A DNA stretch of 64,000 bases from Buxus sempervirens (Eukaryota; Streptophyta; Magnoliopsida; Buxales; Buxaceae), in contig OX387187.1 of the NCBI GenBank assembly GCA_947561395.2, positions 33,895,829 to 33,959,828 of the forward strand, read 5' to 3'. A program made the translations under genes and the position numbers. How positions within the stretch are numbered: the first letter of the stretch is position 1; the number at the start of each line of letters is the position of its first letter. The notes beneath the pieces are model-generated. The model was not told where the DNA came from and made no database searches. It saw nothing but the letters and a program-made list of their open reading frames with translations. Below are positions 1 through 12,050 of the stretch, piece after piece.

Positions 1-919
1 GGGGGAGAAGGGCTGGGAAGCAACCAAAATAATGCCAACCCTTGGAAAGGGGGCTGCTGCCCCCTTTTATAAAAAACTTAATGTATCCGGACTTGAAGTC
101 CGGATACACTATATACCCTGTGTATCCGGACTCCAAGTTCGGATACATTAAGCTTCCTTTGTATCCGGACTTGGAGTCCGGATACAAAACATAATAATTG
201 GCAAAATTGATTTCCGCCGCGAATTTGTCGGAGAATCGGCGCGAATCTTGCCGAGCAAATCTTCGTATCCGGCCTTGGAGTCCGGATATACACAAGGGTA
301 TGTGTATCCGGTATATTTGACCGGATACAAATCGAAAAATTACGGATTTGCCCTTCGACTTGACCGATTCGACCGATTCGACCGATTTGACACTTTTGGA
401 TATCTACGGATTGCCCCCTGCGAATTTTGGTTTAGTCCCTGAGATATTTGATGATTTTAGGATTTTTGAGATTTAGTCCCTGAGATATTTTGCTGCATTG
501 GCTGCCACGTGGGCAGTTCCTACGCCACGTGTGCAGTTTATGGTTTTGCTGCTCGGAAACTTCGACAGCTCATATCTCCTTCATCTGAACTCCGATTTGA
601 GCAAACTCAATTGCGTTGAACTCGTATCGGAGCCCTCTATTTAATGACATAGGGCTAAGCACTTGGCACGGGGTTCGAGGAAAAGTCAACTTTTGGCCTT
701 CCCTCAAGTTTGACCGCCCACAGAACCTTCATCCAGACTCTGATTCCAGCAAACTCAGTTGCGTTGGACTCGTGTCAGGATTCCCTATCCAATGGTATAG
801 GGCAAGGTAGTCAAATTTCACTTGATCAAAAAGTCAACTTCTTGTCCCCTTGGGGTTTGACTTTCTGCCAGGGTTTTTATTTTCAGCACTTCCAAGGGTG
901 CAAAAATAAGGTGCTTACA
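1..919 (-). mobile_element. LTR retrotransposon LTR, reverse orientation, cut by window edge
   Basis: Read on the minus strand the element starts TGTAAGCACC at 919 and runs off the left edge. The start resembles that of the LTR at 25858 (TGTTAGCACC, followed in both by a TTTTTGCACCC motif). It carries a minus-strand TATA-like TATAAAAGGGG at about 60-72. Immediately upstream of this, in LTR orientation, lies an array of five 27-nt palindromes (82-329). No coding sequence is seen; the short ORFs are shadows. Whether this is a solo LTR or the end of a complete element cannot be decided because the other end is outside the window. The expected 5-bp target duplication would be GGTAG (920-924). Confidence 0.75.
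82..329. repeat. 27-nt palindrome array, 39-bp period (5 units)
   Basis: Five palindromes of the form TGTATCCGG-N9-CCGGATACA start at 82, 121, 160, 264 and 303. Within each run the start-to-start distance is exactly 39 bp (27-nt unit plus 12-nt spacer). The first unit (82-108) is perfectly self-complementary over 13-bp arms around one central base. The array lies directly upstream of the minus-strand TATA box of the LTR. Confidence 0.95.
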
Positions 920-1994
920 GGTAGATCGATTAAGTCTAAGTGGCACGGTTTTGTTCTCTCCTGACCGTCCAATCAAGAACGATCAGATGATTCCCACCCT
1001 CGGATGGTTGAACCGGTTTGATTTTCAATTGGGTCCTCAAAACGAACGGTGTGCATTGCAACGGCGTAACGAGAATGTGGCTGCGGTAGCAGGGGATAGG
1101 CACTGCGAGAGTTTTAGGGTTCGTGGAAATTGCGATGTGGACTGGAGGTGCGATTTGGTGTTCCGACTCTGTTGTTTTTTTTGGACTTTGAGCAATTAGA
1201 ATCTGGAATCCACACCGTTTGATCAATAAAAAGAAATCAAGAGACCAGACACAGAAAGAGACAACTTACCGATGGAATAAAACCTGAACCGGACATTGAC
1301 CCGGTAAGGGGATGCGGGTCTAGTTCAAGTTCCAAGTTGGCTGGGGTTATCCTACTAAGGGGTATTTGGGGGGATTCTGAATTCTGATTATAATCCTAGA
1401 TTCTAGAATCCAGATCTTTTTTTGAATTTCGAATCTCATTTGCTCACGTGTCATGTAATACTTCCCTTGAAATCGTCTGTTGCCTTCTTCTATAATAAAT
1501 CCTTTCGTCTAAGTGAGATATTGCCACGTGTAGCATTTTTATACATGGAGAAATGTGAAAAGTCTTGTTAATACAAAGAACCCTGATTATAAAATGTCAC
1601 TTGTGACAGCATTTCACTCACGCAACAAGAGTATACTGCATGCTTTCATTCAGTAACGCTAAAGAAGGGATTCAGTTATCACTTCCAAATAAGGAGGCTT
1701 TTACTGATAGTAGCTTTTAGCTGATAAAATTAAGCTCGGTTGCCACCGATAAAAATTTACCAGCGAAAAAGGCTTCTGCCCTTCATTATTTCTCTCTTGT
1801 TTCTCTTTCTTTGCACTAATTATGAAAAGAATAACTGTCACTTGAGAGAGTATTATACACAAATAATCACAACTTACATGTAAGTTTGCCTTTCCATGGA
1901 TGCCACTTGTGAGTGGATGCGTTAACACTTTATTAAAAACATTTAATTGAACTTAATTGGAACAATCGTATATATATAGTTAATTGGCTATTTA
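920..1994. other. Intergenic, mostly unrecognised
   Basis: No convincing gene. A stretch near 1355-1420 (GGGGTATTTGG, then repeated GATTCTAGAATCC-like words) resembles on the opposite strand a sequence near 53480-53560 and may be a decayed hAT-type MITE. The interval next to 1929 is the 3' flank of the NPC gene. Confidence 0.4.
1929..1934 (-). terminator. Putative poly(A) signal of the NPC gene
   Basis: AATAAA on the minus strand, about 60 nt beyond the NPC stop codon at 1995-1997. Position and match are canonical for a plant near-upstream element; use not proven. Confidence 0.45.
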
Positions 1995-4900
1995 TCATGA
2001 ATTATTACAAGCAAAACAAGCAAACATTTTGTGAGCAAAGGATTTAGACGATGACCGTCTAACTGGGGGCTCTGGCACAATAGTCTCAGATTCATCCACC
2101 TGCTCCTCCTTAGCATTCTCACATTTTTCTAAATATTTCTTAAAGGCTCCATCACAGTATATAACTGCTTCTGAAACAGTCATGTCCTCCACTAGCTTGT
2201 CCGGGTTGATTCCCTTCTTGTAGTCTCCATTTAACGTGGATGCCAGTTGCACCAACTCTGCTTGAAACTCACTCAGTTTTCTATCCGCCTTTATTTCTTC
2301 CTTTGGCAACTTCTTTGGTTCCGACAAAGCAACTGCAATATAGATCAATACATCTAATCAATGGAGTCCATATATGAAATACATAAAAATATACCTCTGC
2401 AAGTCAATGTCATCAACTCAATAGGCCTAAATATTCGTTGTATGCATAGATTAAACATCTAAGTTGAACTTAAAAGCCCCAGATCCTATACATTCATTAT
2501 AGAAATAAACATGCACAACTAATGCATGCATAATACATGTAAACAACAAACATCATATAAGTACTTACATACATATATATACTGTATATAATGCGAGGCA
2601 CTTCCTTGGGAATCGTGCCAACCAAAATGTGGACTCTTCAAAATAGTCCATACACATCATTGTGAAGATTCATTAATAAAAGGGTATTATAGTCAAAATT
2701 GCCTTAATTTTTTTAGAACTTAATAATGCAAAATGGTTACCTCGCCATCTACCTCTTTCTTCACAGTGCAGTACTGCAGATGCACCCTACTAGTGTGAAT
2801 AAACACACATGCATTTGAATTTGTTTGTGCATACATACATACTAGGCGAGAGGCAAATGTGATGCATGTGGAAAAAAAAATAGCGCAATACCTTTTTATT
2901 TGCTAAATAGTTGTAATATATGTTTGAAACTACTTGATTAGTTTTTAAATACTTATCAAGTTAGATAAATATGGAAAATTAATGGGAGATAAAAATGAAT
3001 AAAAGTAAAGTGAAGGGCCATTTAGGCGGTAGAATTTAAGCCAGAATAACATACGTGTGAGCAACTAATTGAGTGATAAAAATGAATAAAAATAAAAGTG
3101 AGGGCCATTTTGGGTGGCAGAGGTCAGTCGAGAATCTTCGGATTCTCTTTATATAATAGTATTTATGTATATTCTCATGTAGATGTTTGCGCATATAAGT
3201 ATTAAAGGTTTGGAAGCTCACCTGGGCAATCTGTTCTTGGACTTGTTCTAGTTAGGATAGTCTCAAATGTCCCCGCCCATTCATCTCGCTTTGTTAAGAA
3301 GTTCTTCAGATTGAAGATCTTTTTGACTGTTGCTGGAATGGAGGAATGCTCAAATTCTGATGAAGGAAATGGCCCAAAAGGCTTATGCACAACTGTAAAA
3401 TAGCAACACAAAGAGCTTTAACAATGCAGATAGTACTGTGATGATCTATTAGGAAATCAAATTTTGCTGGAGAATGTTATAACTAACCTGTTCCTTTCTC
3501 AATCCATGGAGAAATCATGATGGTTGGTACTCGAACGCCAAGGCGATCAAACTTGAACTTGTAAGGCTCGGGACCTATTAAACCATCTGGACTGGGAACA
3601 TCCAAAACAGGAGTAGGAACATGATCATAAAAGCCACCATGCTCATCATATGTGATTATGAACAAGATTTCATTCCATTGCGGACTGGATCTCAGTGCTT
3701 CATACACTTGCTTTACAAATTTCTGCCCTTCTGCAACATCATGTGGCGGATGATCGTCGTTTCCGGGTACAATTGTATCGAAGTATCGTTGTTCAACCAC
3801 CACATAATTTGGAAGCTTTCCCTCCTTACAATGCCTCTTGAAGTCCAGATCAAATGGATGAAATTTTGTTATGTGTTTTAGCTTTCTAAGGTTCCTACAA
3901 TAGTTGGTACCAAATGTAAGAATTCAGAATGAGCAAACCAATTAGTGTTAGAACCATGAAACCAGATTTAACATGAGTAACTAAAAAAAAATTAGATAAA
4001 CAAAATTATACATATTAAAGAAAAAACATTAAGGAATAGCATAACTGAAAAATTCTAACAAAATTTCAAATGGGAGGTATTAAGTATCTTTTTTTTTTAT
4101 ATCTTTAGAAATTAATTATTACTCTTTTTATTGATAAACTAGAGGTTTAGAATTTTTTCACACTATTTCTAAATTAATTAATAGTGGTTTTTTGCATTGG
4201 GCTTAAATATGTTTACGTTTTAATTTTGTTCTAATACTTTTTTTAACTCAATATTATCCAAGTTTTGTTCACTTTTGCTCTTGTAAAGCACATATATGCA
4301 AGTATCATTACATTAAATGCTAACATTAAAAATAGCCTCTAGTAAAATTTGATCAGGACATTACCATATTTCAGCATTATATATATCTACATAAGATTTA
4401 TTGGATAAACTATACAGAAATCCTTGTCACAACAATGATACAAGTCAAATCCTTTAGTAAAAACTCATAGTGCTATCACTATTTGTTGGCAATTAATTAA
4501 GTTCATAATAATTCCATTACAGTCTAATTATGCTAAAATTTAATATGATGCACACAAATGCGTGGCTATACATCTATACTATTAGTAAAGCAAAGTAAGG
4601 AGAATATTCCTCACATTTTCTGTCCAGCCTATTTCGTTACCATGCATAGTCCTTCAAAATCCCTAAAAAGACTCCACTATTCTAGAGAAAACTACATTCT
4701 ATTTTATCAATAAGTACCCATGTTTATCCCGTAAGGGTTACAACCCAAAAGTCTTACATCAAACTATTGAATACGTGCAATAGTTATTCGTCTAGTTTAT
4801 AAAATATGAACCTAGTCAAGTTTTTGACTATATTTAGAAGCATATATAATTCAAGTTTTAAAGTATATCTTAAGCAAACCTAGCCTAACATTTTGTTTAT

Positions 4901-6086
4901 GATATGCTATATAACGCGTACACGTTCCATTGTTCCAACAGCCTTTCATTTATAGTTAAACCTACCATTCATAAGTTAAGCCTTGCACTTTCTAATCCCC
5001 ATTTTGCTATGTTTTATAAACTTGGCTAACCACCTTATAGTTTTCTTCAATTTTTCAAATAAGAGCCAAAATTAACTAACCTTTCTAGGTTGACTTCTAT
5101 ATGAACCCATCTATCTAATTAACTTTTTATTCCCAAAAAAGACAAGTAAATAAATAAATAATCAATCAAAGAATACTGGTCAACCAATCTTTTCTTGGTC
5201 AACCAACCACATGGGCTCACCATTTTTAAAAAGTCCTGCCTTGTTTTTGGAACAGAAATAAAAAAAAAAATTAACATATCACGTCAAGATTAAAATAATC
5301 TAAATAACAGTTTGTTTTTTTCCTATTACCAAAAAAAATAAAATAAAAATAAATAACAGTTTTTCCCACTTCAAGCTATCAAATCCAAAATCACCAAGTA
5401 ACAGCTGTTAACAGTTCCATCAATTAAACTAAACAAAGAAGAAGAAGTGAAGAATCTTACCTGTAGAACAGCGTAGAAGGAGGGAACTGATAGTAAATTC
5501 CGAAAGAGAAGCCAGCCTCGTCAAGGGACTCGAATATAGTCTTCTGAGGGAACCCTTCAATCAGCTTCAGGGTGTCGTTACTGATCAACCCATGAGACGT
5601 GGCCGAGTGCACAAACGATCTGTTCGGCTGAGTCGACGACGGAACTGACGCAAACCACCGGTCGAACACCGCAAACTCCGACACCAAATCCCTGAAAACC
5701 GGCACAGCATCGGGTTGGAAGCCGTTCATCACCGTCTCCGTCATTCCTTTCTCCATGCTTTGTGCCTGTTGAGCGAAGCCATTCATGGTTGGAACCTGGT
5801 CATTTGGAGCTGAAGAAGCTTCCCATTTGAGACCAAACACCTGCTCGTAGATTGCTTGGAAGGAGTGGCCTGGGTCGAGGTTAACGTACTCGGATTGGTC
5901 GCCGAAGAAGATCCTGTCCGAGTTGGGATCGGTTGTGGATATGGGGTTGGACTCGGTTCCTGTGACGCCATCGATTTCGGGGTTGAGGGTCTTCATCCAT
6001 CCCAGCATGTGATCGAATGAGCGATTCTCTTGGACCAGAACCACTACGGTTTTGATGGGGAAGGGAAGAGCTGGTTGGGGCGCCAT
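1995..6086 (-). CDS. NPC4: Non-specific phospholipase C (NPC3/4/5 type), 4 exons
   Basis: Exons on the minus strand: 6086-5461, 3894-3488, 3392-3222 and 2332-1995. Every junction is GT/AG and phases agree, giving 1542 nt (513 aa), close to the 510-540 aa usual for plant NPCs. The family (phosphoesterase PF04185) hydrolyses phospholipids such as phosphatidylcholine, and in some members sphingolipids, to diacylglycerol-type products. Hallmarks seen: ENRSFDH (residues 20-26), TQPNRS and HSATSHG (152-166), NDDHPPHD (254-261) and DEHGGFYDH (292-300). The N-terminus [12 protein letters not shown] has no signal peptide, unlike NPC1/2/6, so the cytosolic or plasma-membrane NPC3/4/5 subgroup fits best. 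The C-terminus is basic and Ser-rich and ends CFACNNS; its cysteines (507, 510) could be S-acylated, as reported for Arabidopsis NPC4 (known family fact, inferred here). The start ATG at 6086 is followed at once by the conserved domain. Exact orthology among NPC3/4/5 is not resolved. Confidence 0.95.
2560..2794 (+). mobile_element. Helitron-like element, 3' end at 2794 (in NPC intron 3)
   Basis: The 3' terminus shows the palindrome TGCAGTACTGCA (2767-2778) followed 12 nt later by CTAGT (2790-2794). Three other copies of this terminus occur in the window (7140, 51844, 55015, all reversed). The body shares short segments (a TATATACT region, CGAGG, GTGCCAACC) with the copies at 7140 and 51844. 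The 5' end is not exact. The base after CTAGT is G rather than the usual T. Confidence 0.55.
4573..4796 (+). mobile_element. Short complete Helitron-like element in NPC intron 1
   Basis: Starts TCTATACTATTAGTAAAG, a typical Helitron 5' end, and finishes CTAGT, with A before and T after, as expected for insertion between A and T. A short GAATA/TATTC stem lies just upstream of the 3' end. It is 224 bp, has no coding potential and is thus non-autonomous. No target-site duplication is seen, as expected for Helitrons. Confidence 0.65.
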
Positions 6087-6275
6087 CGCTGCTGCTTCAA
6101 TTTCTGCTTGGGTTTGGCTGTTTGGGACGATGGGAAGAGCTTTTAACGGTGGTTTCGTGTGTGTGCAAAAGAGAGAGAGAGAGAGAGGGGAGGCGCAGAC
6201 GTACGAGGAAAGTAAGGGGGAGGAAGAGTCGTCGAAGTTAATGAAGTCTTTGGATCTTGGGTGATATCATAACCA
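6087..6275 (-). promoter_or_regulatory. Probable 5' UTR/proximal promoter of the NPC gene
   Basis: Upstream of the NPC start codon the minus strand is rich in CT, with a pure (CT)n run at about 6171-6189, a common plant 5' UTR/core promoter composition. No clear TATA box was recognised. The transcription start is unknown. Confidence 0.4.
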
Positions 6276-6774
6276 CTTTGGATGATTTGCAGAAGGAAGT
6301 GGAGAGCTGGCATTAGAGGGTGGGTTGTTAGGATTTCTCAGCAAAGATGGCGGATTGGATTACGTGCACATCGTGGCCCCACAAATTCAAAAGAAATATT
6401 TCTCTGGATTGGCTGGGCTGGCATGAACATGTTGCATTCACAAGCCCTATCTGGCTTGGTCGTTATATGACATTTCACACTACCTTGCGTCCTTCAACCC
6501 TTTCACAATTTGTGATTTGTCCTTTGATTTTTTTTAAAAACAAGAACTTATTAATTTCCTTCTAAAACATAAGCCAATTTTATGCAGTGCTCCATTGTGA
6601 TTGTGCTGTTCTTGTTGTATAGGAATTGTAATATTCATGCCCGGCATATGCCCTCTTGTCTAACGTGACATATGCTCACATTGATATCACAAGGAGACGT
6701 CAAGTGTTAACAGAAATATTCAAATGAGGTAACATCACTTGTTATGCCCACGAAATTACTTTTCCATTAGTAAA

Positions 6775-6998
6775 GGGTTGAAATCTTCTGCAGTAGTTTC
6801 TTACTACATTGGTTATTGCTATGGTTCTGAGATATTACTATGTGGAGCATCTCATAGTTTTTTATTTTTCATTGTTGTAAATGTTTTCTATGGGGTGCAC
6901 TTAAAAAAAAACCGATCATGAGATGCTCCACACAATATCATCTCACTCCCACAGCAATAACCAATACTGCAATAAGAAACTATAGAGGATTTCATCCC
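6775..6998. mobile_element. Foldback MITE with ~85-bp inverted arms
   Basis: The left arm (6775-6860) and right arm (about 6913-6998) are inverted repeats of each other: GGGTTGAAATC against GATTTCATCCC at the tips, then GTGGAGCATCTCAT against ATGAGATGCTCCAC near the loop. The flanks ATTAGTAAA (6766-6774) and ATAAGTAAA (7000-7008) look like a slightly decayed 9-bp target duplication, suggesting a Mutator-type MITE. It lies 0.7 kb upstream of the NPC start and could form a long RNA hairpin. Confidence 0.75.
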
Positions 6999-7139
6999 GA
7001 TAAGTAAAATGATGGGATGAGGCTGCATGATGTCGGAGTGATTAATTTTAAAATGGTGGTGACGCATCAAACTGACTCGAAAAGTTCGGAGTTATATGGT
7101 AACTTATAGCTTTGTTGCAGTATCTGTCTTTTTCAAGTT

Positions 7140-7360
7140 ACTAGAAAGGTGCACATGCAGTACTGCACGTAGAGAGGGAGGGAAGAGTTTTACAACTGTC
7201 CCAATTTTAAACGAATAGGTAGAGTTTTGGTTATTTTAACCTATATTAATTATGTCTTAATAACAAACGGTAAGGCCTTTTTGGGAAGTCGTGCATAGTT
7301 GTTGGCACGTACACTTCCCAAGGGATCTGTTCTCGTTAAGTATAGTATAAATTAAATAGA
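7140..7360 (-). mobile_element. Helitron-like element, reverse orientation
   Basis: In reverse orientation the 3' end is CTAGT (complement of 7140-7144) preceded by the palindrome TGCAGTACTGCA (7156-7167). The body (7195-7345) is alignable to 52000-52230, for example AACGGTAAGG followed by GCATAGTTGTTGGCA in both. A plausible 5' TC end is at 7360 but is not certain. Confidence 0.6.
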
Positions 7361-8277
7361 AAAAGTTTATACAAATAGATGACTCAATAAGTTGCAAAGG
7401 TATATACAAAACGATTTTGCTTCTTCAATTTCTAAGCAATGCATTGTATTTGACCTATACAAAATGAAAATGAAAATGAGAATGAGACTGAGTCGTGACT
7501 TCTAGCCCCAGATATGAACTGAACGCCAGCTTCTTGTTGGTGCCTTTGCGAACAAACGTAGCTAACACTAGTGTGAAAATTATGTGTTCTTGTAGATTTC
7601 TTGAATAGGAACATAAGATAACATTCAAAGTACGGATGCCGTTTTTCTTCTTACTGTCCGGAAAAAGTAGAGGAGAAATGCTTTTGAAAGGGATATCCGG
7701 ATAATATTCTTGGGTTTCTATACAAGATTGTCTATGGAATTCAGAAGAAATTCACGGATGGATCGTAGATGTCCATCAATACGTCATAAGATCTTAAAAG
7801 TCAACAACTTAATTACCTTGTTCAAGAAAAGACGTTCTATGTGTGCCCTGATTGCAAACTATGGGTCCCATGGTGTCTTAGAATTCCATTTTGAATAGTT
7901 GATTTGTTGGAATTCTCACACAATAAGTCATTTATGCTAAAATTAATTGGTACAAGCAAACTCATAAAACCAAAACCTTATACTTGAAAAAACTAAACTT
8001 CAAAACCTTACCTTGGTAGTTATATTGTTTTGTCAGAATCATTTATTATTTTCATCTTCTTCTTTTTTTCTCTTCCAAAAGTATTAAAGTTTTATTATGA
8101 CAATCTTTAATATGTTGAAAATGCCATTGATTAATGTTAGATCCAAAATTATTTGTCAAATTGTAGAATCTTTCTTCTGCTCCATGTTGGTTAGTGAAAT
8201 TTGATTTCTCTTTGTAGATGACCATTTTTATATAACTTGACAAGTCACCTATATAATGATCTGGCATGGATTATTTG
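7361..8277. other. AT-rich intergenic, unrecognised
   Basis: No gene or terminal repeats recognised. Several poly-T or poly-A stretches and short ORFs without motifs. Confidence 0.4.
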
Positions 8278-9138
8278 TGTCACGTCCTAAATCCTCACCT
8301 CACGACTTACATTGCGTGAGTAGAACCGGGCATAACATTACTCGTAAGCGAATACCAAAGCATATTTAAGAGACATTAAAAATCTCTATTTCACATTAAT
8401 TATCATCAAAGTTCAATAGAAAACAATTAATGTCTAAACAACCCAAATCCAAAATTAAACCAATAATGTAATTCAACCACCCGATTCAATATCAAATTCA
8501 ATTACATGTTCTATAAAAATATAAAAGTACAAAGATCAAATAAAATCTGATTCATAACGGACAATTATCCTTTCACTTCTTTTCATTCCTCTTCTCTTGA
8601 TTATTTCCTGCAAAAATATAAGGGATGAGTATCAAAAAAAACCTAGTAAGTGAGGCTAATACACCTCATATGATAATATGCATAATATTCCTTATTTAAA
8701 TAATATATATACACTAAATAGATATTTAATATTATTATCAATAAGCATGCAAAGTTTTCCTAAGTTTGATTCATAACATATTTACATATATACCTTAATA
8801 TTAACGATATTCCACATAAGGGATCATGCATTCTAATGTAAAAACAATAAATTAAACATGATTAACATTAAATAATTAAACTTTAATCTAAATAATTAGA
8901 AATGCTTACCTATGATTTTATAGGCATATACCTTACAAAAAATATAAATAAAAGAATAAAATGACCCAATGTAAATAAATTCATAACCCAAGCAATATCA
9001 TCCTCACATCCCAGTAGACATCTAGGTCACGCTGGGTACTGAATTAGCAGTGTCTGCTAACAGTACAATCACCTCAAAATCCTCTTCTAGTGGATGTCCC
9101 TCACTGGGTATTGAACTAGTATATACTAGTAGTAATCT

Positions 9139-11371
9139 TGTAACGCCCTAGATCCGGTTCAATAGCCAAACCCAGAGTGTTAGTTAAAAAAAAAGGGCCA
9201 GAACAAACTAAAATTTATGAGGAATTTAAAAATTTTAATTATATCAGAGTACAATTGAAAGCATAGCATAATTAATCCAATTCAAACAAATTAATGTACA
9301 ATAAGAAATTCTTTAATCTGAATTAATTCTAGTGTCTTGAATCATAATTCTACCCATGTGTTCACTACCTCAAACTTGACAATCTCGCCCAGCATACCTG
9401 GAAAATAAGGAAAACCGGAGTGAGATATAAATCTCAACAAGTAGCAAGGTGTATGCAATAAAACAATCTATTTTTATGAAATAATCATGAGGTATATCGA
9501 TAAATCAAAGCAAGGATAAATAAATTCAAATTCATGTAAACAATCCCAACACAACGATAAAATATACATAAACACCACATGTGATATCACAGGACTCATG
9601 AAGCAAGATAAGTCTTTGAATAGATACTACTCATTCACTACGCCACCATGCGACTTATGAGTGAAGCTAGTAATATAATCCTTATACCCAACCGGAATAT
9701 GAGAAACAAGGCCTAGAATACGACTTATTGCGCACGAAACTGACTTACCAGCAACTCATATCTGAAATATGGAGTTCGGCATGTACCACCCAAGCATGCA
9801 GCCCCTAAAATCTGAACATAGGGATGGCCACTAATCTACACATACAGGGCACTTCACCAGCAACTCATATCTGAAATGAGACCCTATTGTACATAAAGAC
9901 CTCCCAGTGCGAACTCACTCGCAAAAGAAAAGCGAGTGCAAACTTGGAGTAATCAACTCAAAGGAAATACCCCTTCACTATCTAGCTTAGCACATGGATC
10001 CATATACAGCTATGCCTGCTAGACACAACTCACACGTATCACAACTTATTTTGTTTACAATTAATTTGCTAATCCATATGCATAATTCCATAATCCATGA
10101 TCTCAATTATAATAATTCAAAATCAATAATCATCTCTCATTTTCAGGTAATATAGATGTCTCAATCTCATTATTATAAACCCACAATAAATTCATTTTTA
10201 TCCTAAAAATAAATCCCTTTTAAGAAAACACATCCAAAACCACGATTAAATCTCCAAATCAGATTTTATAAATGTTATCGTACGTGAATCATGATTGTTA
10301 AGTTTTAGAAAAGTTGTATTTCACATTCATAAATAATAATAAGGTTCTTATGTCTTGACTAGAACTTCCCTAATTAATTTACCTATTAATGCTCAACATC
10401 TATATTTAAACCTAAGATATTACATTTTGTAATTTATGTTATTTTTCACTTCCAGCAGATCACATAGACTCATATTGAAGTTGAAGAGTTAGTTCTACTC
10501 CCCAAATTTATGTTTAACTAGATCTAATCTACTATATCCACACCTTGCCCTTTTAGACACCTATTTACATTCATCGTTCCAAATTATTAGTCTTCATTCC
10601 AAATTAAATTCCGTTAGTTCTTACACCTCAATTTAACTCCTATACAGGTGTTACAATAATTAAATTGCTAGGAAAAATTATAAAATATTAATTAAGACCT
10701 AAAATCCCCAAATTATTAAATCTAGCTTAGGTCGCTTTACAAGGGCGCCACTCGAGCGACCTGTTGAGCGCCCACCCAATTTCCGGCTGATTTCCAGATT
10801 TTACAATTTTCTGAATTTTATAATTTTTTTTGGACCTTTAATTGATCTAAATTTATCTATAATTAATTTAAATCATCTCTACAATATTCTAAACCTATTT
10901 TTATCAATTAACTACAGATTTATAGGTGTTTACAAAGATCAACATAATCAAACCAATACTTTTCTATTTTTCTCTCGAGAACACGAAAACTTGTCAAGGA
11001 AAACAACCCAATCCATGAAACATGCTTTAGTCTAATCAAATCAATCAGACACCAATCAAAACACATAAAACATGCAGTTCCTCTAGTTTTCAAGTGATTC
11101 TACTTGCCTTAATATGTGAAATCCATCTTTTCATTGAATCCAGAATTGAATCCAAATTTCTATTATTTTCACACCATCCTAGAGTTCTCCAAACAAGATC
11201 TCCACCGTTTAGATTGTAGCCCTACTAGTTGTGAACAAAACCACCAAATTTGAGGTCGATCTATCGAGTGACTCTCTCCCGATCTAACTTTGATGAATGC
11301 TGGTCGGAGGTTTCTGTAGCAGCGCTTCTTCTAATAATCTTTTGTCTTCTTCTTCTTCTTCTTCTTCTTCT

Positions 11372-11417
<46 letters not shown>

Positions 11418-12050
11418 CTCCAAATCAATGAACCCTCTTTTCTCTCATTTCCTCTCTATCTCACTTTAAAGAAACCCTAATTTCCCCTTTAATATCATAC
11501 CTAAATAATTAACCTAATAGATGTCAAATTAAAAAACTTCCTAATTAACTCCACCTGTCTCTCCTTCTAATTCTCTTTTTGATATCCTTTTCCTTAAAAC
11601 CCCTACAATTAAACTCATACTTTTAATAATTTTCATCCATATTTTATATCTATTTCTAAATATTGCCTAATCACCTTGTTAAGTCACTTTATCTCCAAAT
11701 TAAAGCCACTAATTAATTATAATTATCAAGTTGCCGTTTTTCTTCTTTTAGGCCATAATTATTGCTATTTAACTTCAAACCTAACCCAACTAAACTTTAA
11801 TTTCTAATTTCCATTTCTATTAATTATTTAATGATTTAATTCATTAATTTGTCCTTTTAGAATTTACTAAAATACCCTTTTATCCTCCTAGATTGATTTC
11901 CTTTCAAAATTCTCTTTTATTTTAAAATTATTATTTATTTAAATTACTAATCCTCTAAATTTCCTCTCTTTTATTTCCACTTTATTCATACCCCTATTTT
12001 CTTCTATTTATTTATGCCTTAATTATTATTCAAAAATTCGGGGTCTTACA
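9139..12050 (-). mobile_element. Solo LTR, 2912 bp, nested in another solo LTR
   Basis: Begins TGTAACGCCC and ends GGGGTCTTACA, with a perfect 5-bp duplication AATCT (9134-9138 and 12051-12055). Read on the minus strand it starts TGTAAGACCCCGAATTT, matching the LTR at 20242 (TGTAAAACCCCGAATTT). It shares the TACTTGTTGAGATTTATATC-type segment, so both belong to one family. Contains a (CTT)n(CT)n microsatellite at 11347-11414 and a repeated CAGCAACTCATATCTGAAAT segment near 9750 and 9855. No coding sequence. Confidence 0.92.
11347..11414 (+). repeat. (CTT)n-(CT)n microsatellite
   Basis: Uninterrupted CTT repeats followed by CT repeats. They produce a spurious Leu/Ser-rich ORF at 11250-11480. 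Confidence 0.95.
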
